A stretch of 64,000 nucleotides of DNA from Amycolatopsis nivea (GTDB lineage: Bacteria > Actinomycetota > Actinomycetes > Mycobacteriales > Pseudonocardiaceae), in the NCBI RefSeq assembly GCF_004522235.1, contig NZ_SDLT01000025.1:62001-126000 (forward strand), written 5' to 3'. The notes beneath the pieces are model-generated. The model did not search any database. It had not been told where the DNA came from and saw only the letters and a list, made by a program, of their open reading frames with translations. The stretch's first letter is position 1, and the number at the start of each line of letters is the position of its first letter. Position numbers and translations under genes: made by a program. This document shows positions 39,117-49,206 of this stretch, piece after piece.

Positions 39117-41351
39117 TCAGCGACCCGGCGCGAAGTTCCGCAATCGCAGGCTGTTGGCCACCACCAGCACCGACGACAGCGACATCGCCGCCCCCGCGAT
39201 CAGCGGGTTCAGCAGTCCGCACGCGGCGAGCGGCAGCGCGGCCACGTTGTACCCGAACGCCCAGACGAGATTCCCCCGAATGGTGCGCAACGTGCGTTGC
39301 GCGAGACGGATCGCGTCCGGAAGCACCGAGAGGTCGTCGCGGACGAGGATGATGTCGGCTGACCGCAAGGCGAGATCGGTCCCCTCGGCGACTGCCAGCC
39401 CGAGATCAGCGGTCGCCAGCGCCGGAGCGTCGTTCACCCCGTCGCCGACCATCGCCACCCGATGCCCCTTGTCCTGCAACGCAGACACCGCCGCCGCCTT
39501 CTCGCTCGGCAAGACTCCGGCGAGCACGTCGGGAATCCCGACCTCCGCGGCGACCGCCTGGGCCGTCACCTCGTTGTCGCCGGTCAGCAGCACTGTTTTC
39601 AACCCCAGCCGATGCAATTGCGCGACCGCCGCCCGCGCCGAAGGCTTCACCTCGTCCCGCACGGCGAGCATGCCCGCGACCTGACCGGCCGCCGACACGA
39701 GCACCACCGTCGCCCCGCCGGCCTCCGCCGACGCCACCGCGGCTTCGACCTCAGGGCCAACCGAAATCCCTTCGTCCGCCAGCAACCTCGGCCGCCCGAC
39801 GACCACCGCCGTTCCCTCAACCACACCGCGGGCACCCAGCCCGGGCAGTGCCTCGAATTCAGCAGCCGGAAGCACCGCCGGGCCAGCAGCGACAATCGCC
39901 GCGGCAATCGGGTGTTCTGACGACGCTTCGACCGCGGCCGCGAGATGAAGCACCTCCGTCGGCGAGAACGATCCGAACGCCCGGGTCTCGGAGAGAGTCA
40001 TCCGCCCCTCCGTTACGGTGCCGGTCTTGTCCAGCACGACGGTGTCGACCGTCCGGCTCGCCTCGAGAGCATCCGGCCCCTTTACGAGGATCCCGAGCTG
40101 GGCACCCCGCCCGACGCCGACCATCAGCGCGGTCGGCGTCGCGAGCCCCAACGCGCACGGGCACGCGATGATCAGCACGGACACCGCCGCGCCGAACGCG
40201 TCCCTCACCGGATTCCCGGTGAGCAACCACCCCGCGAGGGTGAGCACCGCCAACGCCGACACCACCGGGACGAAGACCGCGCACACCCGGTCGGCCAGCC
40301 GTTGCACCGCCGCCTTCCGCTCCTGCGCGCGCTCGGCGAGCGCACTCATCTGCGCCAGCTGCGATCGCGCTCCCACGGCCTCCGCACGCACCACCAGCCG
40401 GCCGTTCAGGTTGATGCTCCCGCCGATCACCCGGTTTCCCGGCCCGACCTCCGCAGGAACGGGTTCGCCCGTGATAGCGCTGACATCCACTGTGGACAGA
40501 CCGCTGTCGACGGTTCCGTCCGCGGCGATCTTCTCCCCCGGTCGCACCACGAACCGGTCACCTACCGCCAGTTCGCCGATTCCGACCAGCTCTTCACCGT
40601 CCGCGCGCAGAATCCGCACGTCCTTCGCCGCCAGCGCGTCCAGCGCGCCGAGCAGGTCCGCCGCACCACGCCGGGACCGCGCCTCGAAGTACCGGCCGGC
40701 GAGCAAGAACGTGGTCACTCCGGCCGCGACGTCGAGGTACACCGAATCCGCGCCCGGCGCGGTCGCGCCGAACCCGATCCAGTAGCCCGCCTCACTGCCC
40801 GATCCGATCAGCACCGAAACCGCCGACCACAGGTAGGACGCCAGCATGCCCAAGGAAACGAGCGTGTCCATACTGGACGACCGGTGCCGCAGATTGCGCA
40901 GCGCGGCCCGGTGGAACGGTGCCGCCGACCAGAACACGACCGGGGTCGCGAGCAGCAGGCACACCAGCTCCCACAACGGGAATCGCAGCGACGGCACGAG
41001 CGCGAGCGTGATCGAAAGGTTGCCGAGCGGGACGGCCAGCACCGCCGCCACGATCAGCCGGCGGCGCAGGTCGCGGACCCGCGCGTCGCGGTTTTCCGGG
41101 GTCGCTTCGCCGCGGACAGCCGCGGTGTAGCCCGCGCGTTCGATCGTCGCGACCAGCGAAGCGGGGTCGAGGTCAGGCGGATAGTGGACAGTCGCGCGTT
41201 CGGTCGCGTAGTTCACCGTGGCGCGGACGCCGTCGAGTTTGCCAAGGGATCGCTCGACGCGCGCCGCACAGGCGGCACAGGTCATCCCGCCGACGGCGAG
41301 ATCGAGTTGACGGGTCGGGGTCGCCGCGGGGGCGGCGGTCTGCGTAGACAT
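39117..41351 (-). CDS. Copper-type heavy-metal P1B ATPase
   Basis: A 744-residue transporter. One N-terminal HMA domain carries GGMTCAACAARVERS (CxxC near 23-26). Then come the membrane segments, actuator TGEPVPAEVG, the ion-binding CPC in IIACPCALGLATPTALM, phosphorylation motif DKTGTVTEG, SEHPIAAAI, and GDGVNDAPAL. CPC with a CxxC HMA domain indicates Cu(I) or Ag(I). The ATG at 41351 follows a GGAG. It diverges from the small Cys-rich gene. Mycobacterial CtpB-like ATPases sit near CopD-CtaG fusions, as here; whether this pump exports copper or loads cuproenzymes is open. Confidence 0.93.
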   Translation of the reverse strand: MSTQTAAPAATPTRQLDLAVGGMTCAACAARVERSLGKLDGVRATVNYATERATVHYPPDLDPASLVATIERAGYTAAVRGEATPENRDARVRDLRRRLIVAAVLAVPLGNLSITLALVPSLRFPLWELVCLLLATPVVFWSAAPFHRAALRNLRHRSSSMDTLVSLGMLASYLWSAVSVLIGSGSEAGYWIGFGATAPGADSVYLDVAAGVTTFLLAGRYFEARSRRGAADLLGALDALAAKDVRILRADGEELVGIGELAVGDRFVVRPGEKIAADGTVDSGLSTVDVSAITGEPVPAEVGPGNRVIGGSINLNGRLVVRAEAVGARSQLAQMSALAERAQERKAAVQRLADRVCAVFVPVVSALAVLTLAGWLLTGNPVRDAFGAAVSVLIIACPCALGLATPTALMVGVGRGAQLGILVKGPDALEASRTVDTVVLDKTGTVTEGRMTLSETRAFGSFSPTEVLHLAAAVEASSEHPIAAAIVAAGPAVLPAAEFEALPGLGARGVVEGTAVVVGRPRLLADEGISVGPEVEAAVASAEAGGATVVLVSAAGQVAGMLAVRDEVKPSARAAVAQLHRLGLKTVLLTGDNEVTAQAVAAEVGIPDVLAGVLPSEKAAAVSALQDKGHRVAMVGDGVNDAPALATADLGLAVAEGTDLALRSADIILVRDDLSVLPDAIRLAQRTLRTIRGNLVWAFGYNVAALPLAACGLLNPLIAGAAMSLSSVLVVANSLRLRNFAPGR

Positions 41352-41462
41352 GGTTCTCCGGATTCCAGGACGGGCACGAAGTCGGTGGCAGTGCCGGGCC
41401 GGGGAAGGCGGACCGATTTCCATCGTACGCCTGTTTTCCGCCGCCACTCCTTCGGGTGACTT

Positions 41463-41492
41463 GGGAACCTTTCGGCTCTCCCCGACGACTAT
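41463..41492 (+). promoter_or_regulatory. ECF-type promoter of the Cys-rich small protein gene
   Basis: GGGAACC (41463-41469), a 17-base spacer and GACTAT (41487-41492, preceded by C). The same two hexamers at the same spacing occur upstream of the anti-sigma-like gene. The predicted start of transcription is about 40 bases before the ATG, leaving room for the AGGAG RBS. Confidence 0.7.
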
Positions 41493-41539
41493 CCGGATGG
41501 TGGCAGTGCCCGACCCAACCCGATCAGACAGGAGCGAAA

Positions 41540-41773
41540 ATGTCCGAAACCCTTGGCTCAGCAGGAAACCTTCAGCACGTGACCACGTTCTGCGGCAACT
41601 GCGACTGCGGCTGCCCGGAGCTGTTCCTCGACGACGCCGCCCCGCCAGAGCGTCGCGTCGTGCTGACCGACGACTTCGGGCAGCGAGTGCAGATGAGCTT
41701 GGCACAGCTGAAAGTTCTCGTCGACGACGTCAAAGGCGGAGCCTTGGACAAGGTGGTGACTGCGGTGGTCTAG
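41540..41773 (+). CDS. Small Cys-rich putative metal-binding protein
   Basis: A 77-residue protein from ATG 41540 behind AGGAG. The core TFCGNCDCGCPELFLDD has four Cys (CxxCxCxC) and is followed by an acidic tail with VVLTDDFGQRVQMSLAQLK. I do not recognise a characterised family. The Cys cluster, divergence from a copper ATPase gene and the ECF promoter shared with anti-sigma, copD and PepSY genes suggest a copper or other soft-metal ligand, chaperone or redox-sensing peptide. Confidence 0.75.
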   Translation: MSETLGSAGNLQHVTTFCGNCDCGCPELFLDDAAPPERRVVLTDDFGQRVQMSLAQLKVLVDDVKGGALDKVVTAVV

Positions 41774-41932
41774 CGGCGGAATCGGCTCGGTGCAACGAGA
41801 TCTTCGCCGCGAGCGGCAACGCGGGCACGAGATCTGCGGGCGGCCGGATTCAGCGGCCGACGGACCGATGCCGGTCGTGTGGAACTCAGGGGCGGCCGAC
41901 CCTGATCCGCACCGGCGGGCATCGGGCCTCGG

Positions 41933-44252
<2,320 letters not shown>

Positions 44253-44274
44253 TGACGAAGAAACGGACCCCGCG

Positions 44275-44850
44275 TCACATCGCGGTGTCGTTCTCCTCCT
44301 GGGCGCGCAGCAGATCGTCGCGGGCGCGGGACACCCGGGAACGCACCGTGCCGACCGGGCAACCGCACACCTCGGCCGCCTCCGCGTACGACAGGCCCAG
44401 GAATTGGGTCAGCACCAGGGCTTCTCGGCGGTCCTCGTCGAGAGTGTCCAGGAGCAGGCCCAGTTCGATCAGGTCTTCGAAGCCCGCGGTGCGCGTCCGG
44501 GCGGACTGTTCCTCGGCCGCGCGCTGCCAGTCGGCGGTCGTGGATTCGCGGGGGCGGACCGAGCGCGCGCGGATGCGGTCCACGACGACGCGGCGGGCGA
44601 TGGACAGCAGCCACGTCCTCGAGGACGACCGGCCCGCGAACCTCGGCAGCGAGCCGAACGCGCGCAGGTACGTTTCCTGGGTGAGGTCGTCCGCTTCGGC
44701 CGGGCTGGCGCGGTGGGCCAGGAACCGCCACGCGTCGGCTTGCGTCGCGCGGACCCAGGCTTCCAATGCGGCCCGGTCGCCGCGGCCGGCGGCGAGGGCC
44801 AGCGCGGTGATCCGCTCGTCGTCGTTGTCGCGGCCGGTGGACACGGACAT
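44275..44850 (-). CDS. ECF RNA polymerase sigma factor
   Basis: A 191-residue sigma-70 family protein with region 2 (ADDLTQETYLRAFGSLPRF, about 50-68) and region 4 (DRREALVLTQFLGLSYAEAAEVCGCPVGTVRSRVSRARDDLL, about 140-180), and no regions 1 or 3. ATG 44850 is preceded by a weak RBS; GTG 44844 is an alternative. It diverges from a zinc-finger membrane protein that is probably its anti-sigma factor. GGGAACC-N17-CGAC promoters at four nearby genes probably represent its regulon. Confidence 0.93.
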   Translation of the reverse strand: MSVSTGRDNDDERITALALAAGRGDRAALEAWVRATQADAWRFLAHRASPAEADDLTQETYLRAFGSLPRFAGRSSSRTWLLSIARRVVVDRIRARSVRPRESTTADWQRAAEEQSARTRTAGFEDLIELGLLLDTLDEDRREALVLTQFLGLSYAEAAEVCGCPVGTVRSRVSRARDDLLRAQEENDTAM

Positions 44851-44916
44851 CACCGTAGTCCATGCCCGTCCGGGACAGTCGCCTGACCAGGCCGGAGAAA
44901 AATCGCCGGACCCGCC

Positions 44917-44946
44917 GGGAACCGGGACGCGGATCCGAGCGACTAT
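44917..44946 (+). promoter_or_regulatory. ECF-type promoter of the anti-sigma-like gene
   Basis: GGGAACC (44917-44923), 17 bases, then GACTAT (44941-44946, preceded by C). The -10 overlaps the ATG at 44945, which argues that translation really starts at the GTG at 44954, at or next to the predicted transcription start. Confidence 0.7.
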
Positions 44947-44953
44947 GACAGAC

Positions 44954-45685
44954 GTGAGCTGTGAAATCTTCTGCGAAGCGCTGTCCGCGCGACTCGACGG
45001 CGAAGCGGGCCCGCTGTCCGAACCGCAGGTCGACCAGCATCTCGAGACCTGCGCGGCGTGCCGGAGCTGGTACGAGCGGAGTGCGACGCTGCGCCGTGCC
45101 CTGCTGGTCCGCAGCGCGCCCGAGGTGCCTGACCTCACCGGCCGGATCCTCGCTGAAACCCCGGCCCCGCCGCGGGAAAAATGGGGGCTGCGGGTTGCGC
45201 TGGGACTGGTCGGCCTGGTCCAGTGCGGGCTGGCGTTCGCGCAACTGCTCGGCATGGACAACGCCCACAGCGGCGGTGGTTTCATGGAAGGCCACCTCAT
45301 CAACGAAAGCGCCGCCTGGAACCTCGCGGTCGGCGTCGGGCTGCTGTGGGCCGCCCTGCGCACCCGCGCGGCGGCCGGGCAGCTGCCGATGATCACCGGG
45401 TTCGTGATCGTCCTCGCAGTGCTCACGACCAGCGACCTGATCGGCGACCGGGTGACCGTCGCGCGGGTGCTGTCGCACGTCTTCCTCGTTGTCGGGCTGG
45501 CCTTGCTCTACGCCGTCCACCGGCAGCACCGCCTCCGGCACCAGCCCGGCCCCGACCTCGCCGACACCGCCGACGACCCGGACCACACCACCGTGCCGAC
45601 CCACGGTGCGCTCGCCCTGGTCCGCCCGCATCCGAAGCGAGGCCGCGACTCCCAACGCCCGACCGGACGGCACCGCGCCGCCTGA
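44954..45685 (+). CDS. Zinc-finger (zf-HC2) membrane protein, probable anti-sigma factor
   Basis: A 243-residue protein from GTG 44954 (ATG 44945 is possible but lies in the -10). The N-terminus has the zf-HC2/ZAS pattern CEIFCEALSARLDGE, then HLETCAACRSWY with H-x3-C-x2-C. Four hydrophobic segments follow (about 80-190) and then a polar tail. HC2 domains bind ECF sigma factors; membrane anchoring suggests signal input at the envelope. It is divergent from the sigma gene. A strong hairpin follows its stop. Confidence 0.85.
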   Translation: MSCEIFCEALSARLDGEAGPLSEPQVDQHLETCAACRSWYERSATLRRALLVRSAPEVPDLTGRILAETPAPPREKWGLRVALGLVGLVQCGLAFAQLLGMDNAHSGGGFMEGHLINESAAWNLAVGVGLLWAALRTRAAAGQLPMITGFVIVLAVLTTSDLIGDRVTVARVLSHVFLVVGLALLYAVHRQHRLRHQPGPDLADTADDPDHTTVPTHGALALVRPHPKRGRDSQRPTGRHRAA

Positions 45686-45693
45686 CGCCCGCC

Positions 45694-45732
45694 CGGGGTT
45701 CCGGCTGGACAGCTCACTCAGCCGGAACCCCG
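45694..45732. terminator. Strong hairpin after the anti-sigma-like gene
   Basis: Arms CGGGGTTCCGGCTG (45694-45707) and CAGCCGGAACCCCG (45719-45732) are perfectly complementary over 14 bases with an 11-base loop. It lies nine bases after the stop codon. There is no T tract, as is usual for actinobacterial terminators. Confidence 0.75.
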
Positions 45733-46192
45733 CGGTGCGAGCACGGAATCCGCCGCCCAATCGCTGGGGCAACAATCGAAGCGAAGCGCAACCCGGAGAG
45801 GCAGGCGCAGCCTGGAGCCGCTGACGCAGCGCGAGGCTCAACCTTGAACTGCCGAAGCCGTCTTTGACGAGACCCTTCACGAAGCCCAACTCGAACCCGC
45901 GAAGTTCTCCGCTCGCGGACCTGACCGCGGGGCAACCGCCCTCGTGGCTAACACCAGTCCCGCGAGGACTCATCTGCCCAGCCCGATAACGGACACCGCG
46001 GAATCTGTCCCACCCGCCCAGAACCAGCCACTCAAGTCAAATCCGTGAAGCCCGCCTCGCGAGACACAGCTCGCCCGACGACAGGCTCAGCGAGTTCTGG
46101 CTGTGCAGCCATAACAAAGGCCCGGCCGCGAGACGCGGCCCGAAACCCACCTCAATCTCAGAAGGCGGCGCACCCGAACCACCCCGCCAGGC
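45733..46192. other. Convergent intergenic region without a recognisable gene
   Basis: About 460 bases between the hairpin after the anti-sigma-like gene and the DUF5134-like stop. Frames in it have no RBS, no plausible product and unnatural composition. The only structure I see is GGCCGCG-AGA-CGCGGCC at 46124-46140, a possible terminator for the PepSY-DUF5134 transcript. Confidence 0.5.
46124..46140. terminator. Short GC hairpin after the DUF5134-like gene
   Basis: GGCCGCG and CGCGGCC with a 3-base loop, 53 bases downstream of the minus-strand stop. It could end the PepSY-DUF5134 transcript. With only seven pairs it is weaker than the hairpin at 45694-45732. Confidence 0.4.
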
Positions 46193-46801
46193 TCAGATCA
46201 TCGCAACCGCCATCACCGCCATCCCCAAGCTCATCACGCCTTCCATCGCGAGCCCGACCTCCCGCCGTCCGGGGCGGGCGACCGTCCGGGCGTGATCGAT
46301 CGCCCGGGCCAGCCACGCGATCCCCGCCGCCAGGAAGACCACCGCGAGCACAACCGCGACCACCACGACATGCGCAGGCGCGTGCCCGGTCATGGTCATG
46401 CCAGCGACGCCCATGTCCATTCCGGCGTGCTCGCCGCCCATCGCGGTCGCGGACATCGTCATTCCCGCCATCGCCGACGGCATCACGAACGCCATCCACG
46501 CCATCCCGGCCATCATCAGCGCGTGGTGTGCTCCGGGCAGGCGTCCGTGTCCGAATCCCAGTGCCGTGCTCACCGCGAACCAAATGGCTGCCGCCGCGAA
46601 CAGCACGACCTGCGGCATCCGGGCGAACGTCATGGTCGCGGGCCAGGCCATCGTGACCATCCCGGCGCACATCGCCGCGCGGAGTGCGTCGGCCACTCGT
46701 CCGCTGAAGCCGGGGCGCCGCGCGCATCGGTACAGGCAGAACGCCCCGCCCGCCGCGAACAGCAGCGTCAGGATCCACCGCAGACCCGGTTCGGCGATCA
46801 T
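46193..46801 (-). CDS. DUF5134-like multi-pass membrane protein
   Basis: A 202-residue protein with about six membrane segments and a Met/His-rich central stretch (MAGMTMSATAMGGEHAGMDMG, followed by MTMTGHAPAH) that looks like a copper-binding loop. Its arrangement resembles actinobacterial DUF5134 proteins. The ATG at 46801 overlaps the PepSY stop (ATGA), so the two are co-translated. With PepSY, CopD-CtaG and the copper ATPase nearby, a role in copper handling is reasonable but unproven. Confidence 0.75.
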   Translation of the reverse strand: MIAEPGLRWILTLLFAAGGAFCLYRCARRPGFSGRVADALRAAMCAGMVTMAWPATMTFARMPQVVLFAAAAIWFAVSTALGFGHGRLPGAHHALMMAGMAWMAFVMPSAMAGMTMSATAMGGEHAGMDMGVAGMTMTGHAPAHVVVVAVVLAVVFLAAGIAWLARAIDHARTVARPGRREVGLAMEGVMSLGMAVMAVAMI

Positions 46802-48627
46802 CGGACGGCCTCCCGGCGCAGGCCCAGCAGGCAGTCCACCGCCAGGAAGCCCAGCAACGACACCCCGAACACCGGCAGGAACCAGCCCACCACCGCCAAT
46901 CCGACCAGGACCGGGGCCAGCACTCGACCGGGGATCCGCCGCCATGCGCCACGCGCTGGCAGTCGGCCAAAACGGCTCCTGCCTCGCGACCGAGCGGATC
47001 GAAGCCCGCGCGTCGGCGCCTGACACGCCGACTCCGCTAAGGGCTGTGCCGGGGAAGCGTCGACGCGCAACCCTGTGCCATCCGAGGACAGCCGACCGGA
47101 GCCAGCCGCACCCTCCATCGGCGCATCGCCGCATACCGATTCGATGCTCACCAAGGACTCACTCGGAGCAACGTCACGCAACCGCGCACGATCCGTCGGT
47201 CGACCTGGATCAGCCTCACTGCCCACCGACACCTCGCCACCCACCGGCTCAACGCCCACCAACGACCCACCCGGAGCGACGTCACGCAACCGCGCACCAT
47301 CCGTCGACCGACCAGAACCAGCCGCACTCGCCGCCGACACCTCGCCACCCACCGGCTCGACACCCACCAACGACCCACCCGGAGCAACGTCGCGCAGCCC
47401 TGCGCCCCGACCGGCAAGCACCTCCGGCGACTGACCGCCAGCCGCCGCCAGTCGCTCAGAGCCTCCGCTGCCGCGCAGCCGCTCACCAGGCCGGGACCGC
47501 CCGGAACGGCCCCGCAGCCACCACATCCGGTACCCCCACAAGACAACGCACACCAACGCCGCCCCGAGCAGCGTCAGCACCACCTGGTTCGCCACCCCGA
47601 ACAACAGCCCCATATGCGCGTCGATCCCCCACCGGCTCAGCTTCGCGGCGAGCGGGTAGTCGGCGAACCTCAGAGTCCCGGTGATCTTCCCCGTTCCGGG
47701 ATCAACCGACATCGAGTCCTGTTTGGACGGCCAGCTCCGGCCGACCTGCTGCACCACGTAACCGCCGTCCGAAGGGGGCCGGATTTCCACTGGGTCGGAC
47801 AATCCGGCGCGTGCGGTCGCGTCCCGGACCGCCTGCCAGCCGACGTCGCCGGGCGACGGGGCGGCCGACGAGACCGACGGCGTCGTCCAGTCCAAAGTGG
47901 ACCGGAGGTCGGTGATGTTCGCACCGGCGTGCAGCGACCACGTCAGGCCGGTCGCGGAAAGGAACAGCAAACCGGCCGCGATCCACAGGCCGGTCGAGCC
48001 GTGCCAGGAACGCAGCCGTCCCCGGCCGGGTTTGCCTGCGGACGGGAGCAGCACCGCGCGCAAGCGCCGGCGGCGGCCGAGCCACAAGGCCGCTCCGAGG
48101 AGGGTGATCACCCACAGCCAGCTGGCCGCGAGTTCGCTGTACAGGCGGCCGAAGTCGCCGAGATGGAGGTTGCGGTGGAGGGTGTCGATCCAGCCGCGGA
48201 CTGGCAGCGCCTGTCCGGAACCGTAGGTTTCCAGTGCGCCGCGGACCTCGCCGTCGTGCGGGTTGACGAACACTGTGTACCGATAGCTCGGCTCCAGACC
48301 CGGACGGTCGAAGATCACCTGGGTGGTGTCGGTCGCGGACGGTGCCGGGCGGACGCCGATGACTTTCCCGTCCGGGACCTGACCGCGCGCGACAAGAACC
48401 TGCTGGTCCAGCGGGACGACCCCGGCGGCGGCCGGGACGTGCAATTCGTGCGCGTAGACGGCTTGCTCCAGCTGCGGCGTCCACACGTACGCGATCCCGG
48501 TCAACGCAGCGACCAGGAGGAACGGGCCGACGAACACTCCGGCGTAGAAATGCAGCCGCAGCACTAACGGCCGGATCGCCGCCCACCCCGCAACCCGTGC
48601 CGGTTCCTCGTCGATGCCGATGGCCAT
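46798..48627 (-). CDS. PepSY-associated membrane protein with 36-residue tandem repeats
   Basis: A 609-residue protein of the PepSY_TM family: RLHFYAGVFVGPFLLVAALTGIAYVW in TM1, TLHRNLHLGDFGRLYSELAASWLWV, RSWHGSTGLWIAAGLLFLSATGL and a second PepSY-like soluble part. These four-helix proteins often act in iron-siderophore reduction or copper/redox processes at the membrane. After TM4 comes an insertion (about 400-530) with three copies of a 36-residue repeat built on LRDVAPGGSLVGVEPVGGE. ATG 48627 follows GGAG; an ECF-type promoter lies 30 bases upstream. Confidence 0.85.
   Translation of the reverse strand: MAIGIDEEPARVAGWAAIRPLVLRLHFYAGVFVGPFLLVAALTGIAYVWTPQLEQAVYAHELHVPAAAGVVPLDQQVLVARGQVPDGKVIGVRPAPSATDTTQVIFDRPGLEPSYRYTVFVNPHDGEVRGALETYGSGQALPVRGWIDTLHRNLHLGDFGRLYSELAASWLWVITLLGAALWLGRRRRLRAVLLPSAGKPGRGRLRSWHGSTGLWIAAGLLFLSATGLTWSLHAGANITDLRSTLDWTTPSVSSAAPSPGDVGWQAVRDATARAGLSDPVEIRPPSDGGYVVQQVGRSWPSKQDSMSVDPGTGKITGTLRFADYPLAAKLSRWGIDAHMGLLFGVANQVVLTLLGAALVCVVLWGYRMWWLRGRSGRSRPGERLRGSGGSERLAAAGGQSPEVLAGRGAGLRDVAPGGSLVGVEPVGGEVSAASAAGSGRSTDGARLRDVAPGGSLVGVEPVGGEVSVGSEADPGRPTDRARLRDVAPSESLVSIESVCGDAPMEGAAGSGRLSSDGTGLRVDASPAQPLAESACQAPTRGLRSARSRGRSRFGRLPARGAWRRIPGRVLAPVLVGLAVVGWFLPVFGVSLLGFLAVDCLLGLRREAVR
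47063..47410. repeat. 108-bp in-frame tandem repeat in the PepSY gene
   Basis: The segment ACGTCACGCAACCGCGCA recurs with a period of exactly 108 bases (starts at 47171 and 47279, a variant at 47387), giving 36-residue protein repeats. Two copies are nearly identical and the outer ones have diverged. The array keeps the frame open. Confidence 0.9.
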
Positions 48628-48657
48628 CCTGCTCCCTTCGCGTGGTCCGCCTCCTGA

Positions 48658-48687
48658 GGAGTCGGACCGGCGGGGCAGTCGGTTCCC
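48658..48687 (-). promoter_or_regulatory. ECF-type promoter of the PepSY gene
   Basis: On the minus strand, GGGAACC (48681-48687), 17 bases and GACTCC (48658-48663, preceded by C). The spacing and -35 equal those of the anti-sigma and Cys-rich-protein promoters. The predicted 5' leader of about 24 bases contains GGAG before the ATG at 48627. Confidence 0.65.
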
Positions 48688-48749
48688 GGCCGCGGCGAAC
48701 GCCCATTCGGGTGCCGCGGACCGGCGAGGCATTGCTTCTGGCACTCGGT

Positions 48750-48786
48750 GACAGTATTGTCGCCCTCACATTCGACACGAAGTGTC
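48750..48786. promoter_or_regulatory. Two short dyads upstream of mftA
   Basis: GACA-GTAT-TGTC (48750-48761) and GACAC-GAA-GTGTC (48774-48786) lie 33-70 bases before the mftA start. They could bind a TetR-like repressor of the MftR kind, though no such gene is in the window. They may also affect the divergent PepSY promoter. Confidence 0.4.
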
Positions 48787-48818
48787 AAATATCGCCGCCA
48801 CGAGACAAGGGAGTCACG

Positions 48819-48923
48819 ATGAGCGAGACGACAACCGCCGCCGAGACGAAGGCCGAAGAGGTCGTAGCCGACGAATTGCTCGTCGAGGAGGTCTCCATCG
48901 ACGGAATGTGCGGTGTCTACTGA
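48819..48923 (+). CDS. mftA: Mycofactocin precursor peptide
   Basis: A 34-residue peptide from ATG 48819 (GGGAG upstream) that ends in the invariant IDGMCGVY. MftC decarboxylates and crosslinks the terminal Val-Tyr, and MftE then releases the 3-amino-5-(hydroxyphenyl)-dimethylpyrrolidinone core that becomes the redox cofactor. The acidic leader (EEVVADELLVEEVS) is the MftB-binding part. Its 3' end overlaps mftB. Confidence 0.97.
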   Translation: MSETTTAAETKAEEVVADELLVEEVSIDGMCGVY

Positions 48924-49206
48924 TCGCAGCGCCGCGGCGTTCGATCTGGACGGTGCTTGGGAACTGGACAGCCGGGTCTCCATCCGGCCGGAGCGGTTCG
49001 GCGCGCTGCTGTACCACTTCGGCACCCGCCGGCTGTCCTTTCTCAAGAGCCGCACCATGCTCGCCGCGGTGCAGGCGCTGACCGACCACCCCTCCGCCCG
49101 CGCCGCGTGCGCGCAGGCCGGGGTCGCGCAGGCGGAACTGCCCCGCTACCGCGCCGCCCTCGCCGCACTCGCGGCGTCGGACATGATCCATCCGAGGAGC
49201 GTGTGA
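48913..49206 (+). CDS. mftB: Mycofactocin peptide chaperone (RRE protein)
   Basis: A 97-residue PqqD-like RiPP-recognition protein starting at a GTG inside the mftA tail (GGTGTCTAC). It has WELDSRVSIRPERFGALLYHFGTRRLSFLKS, typical of MftB, and a helical second half. It holds the MftA leader and presents the core to MftC. Its stop shares one base with the mftC ATG. Confidence 0.95.
   Translation: MSTDRSAAAFDLDGAWELDSRVSIRPERFGALLYHFGTRRLSFLKSRTMLAAVQALTDHPSARAACAQAGVAQAELPRYRAALAALAASDMIHPRSV

Noticed and set aside
46193-48818. PepSY/DUF5134 genes as part of the mycofactocin locus
   Set aside because: They are divergent from mftA and have their own ECF-type promoter and hairpin. Adjacency alone does not link them.
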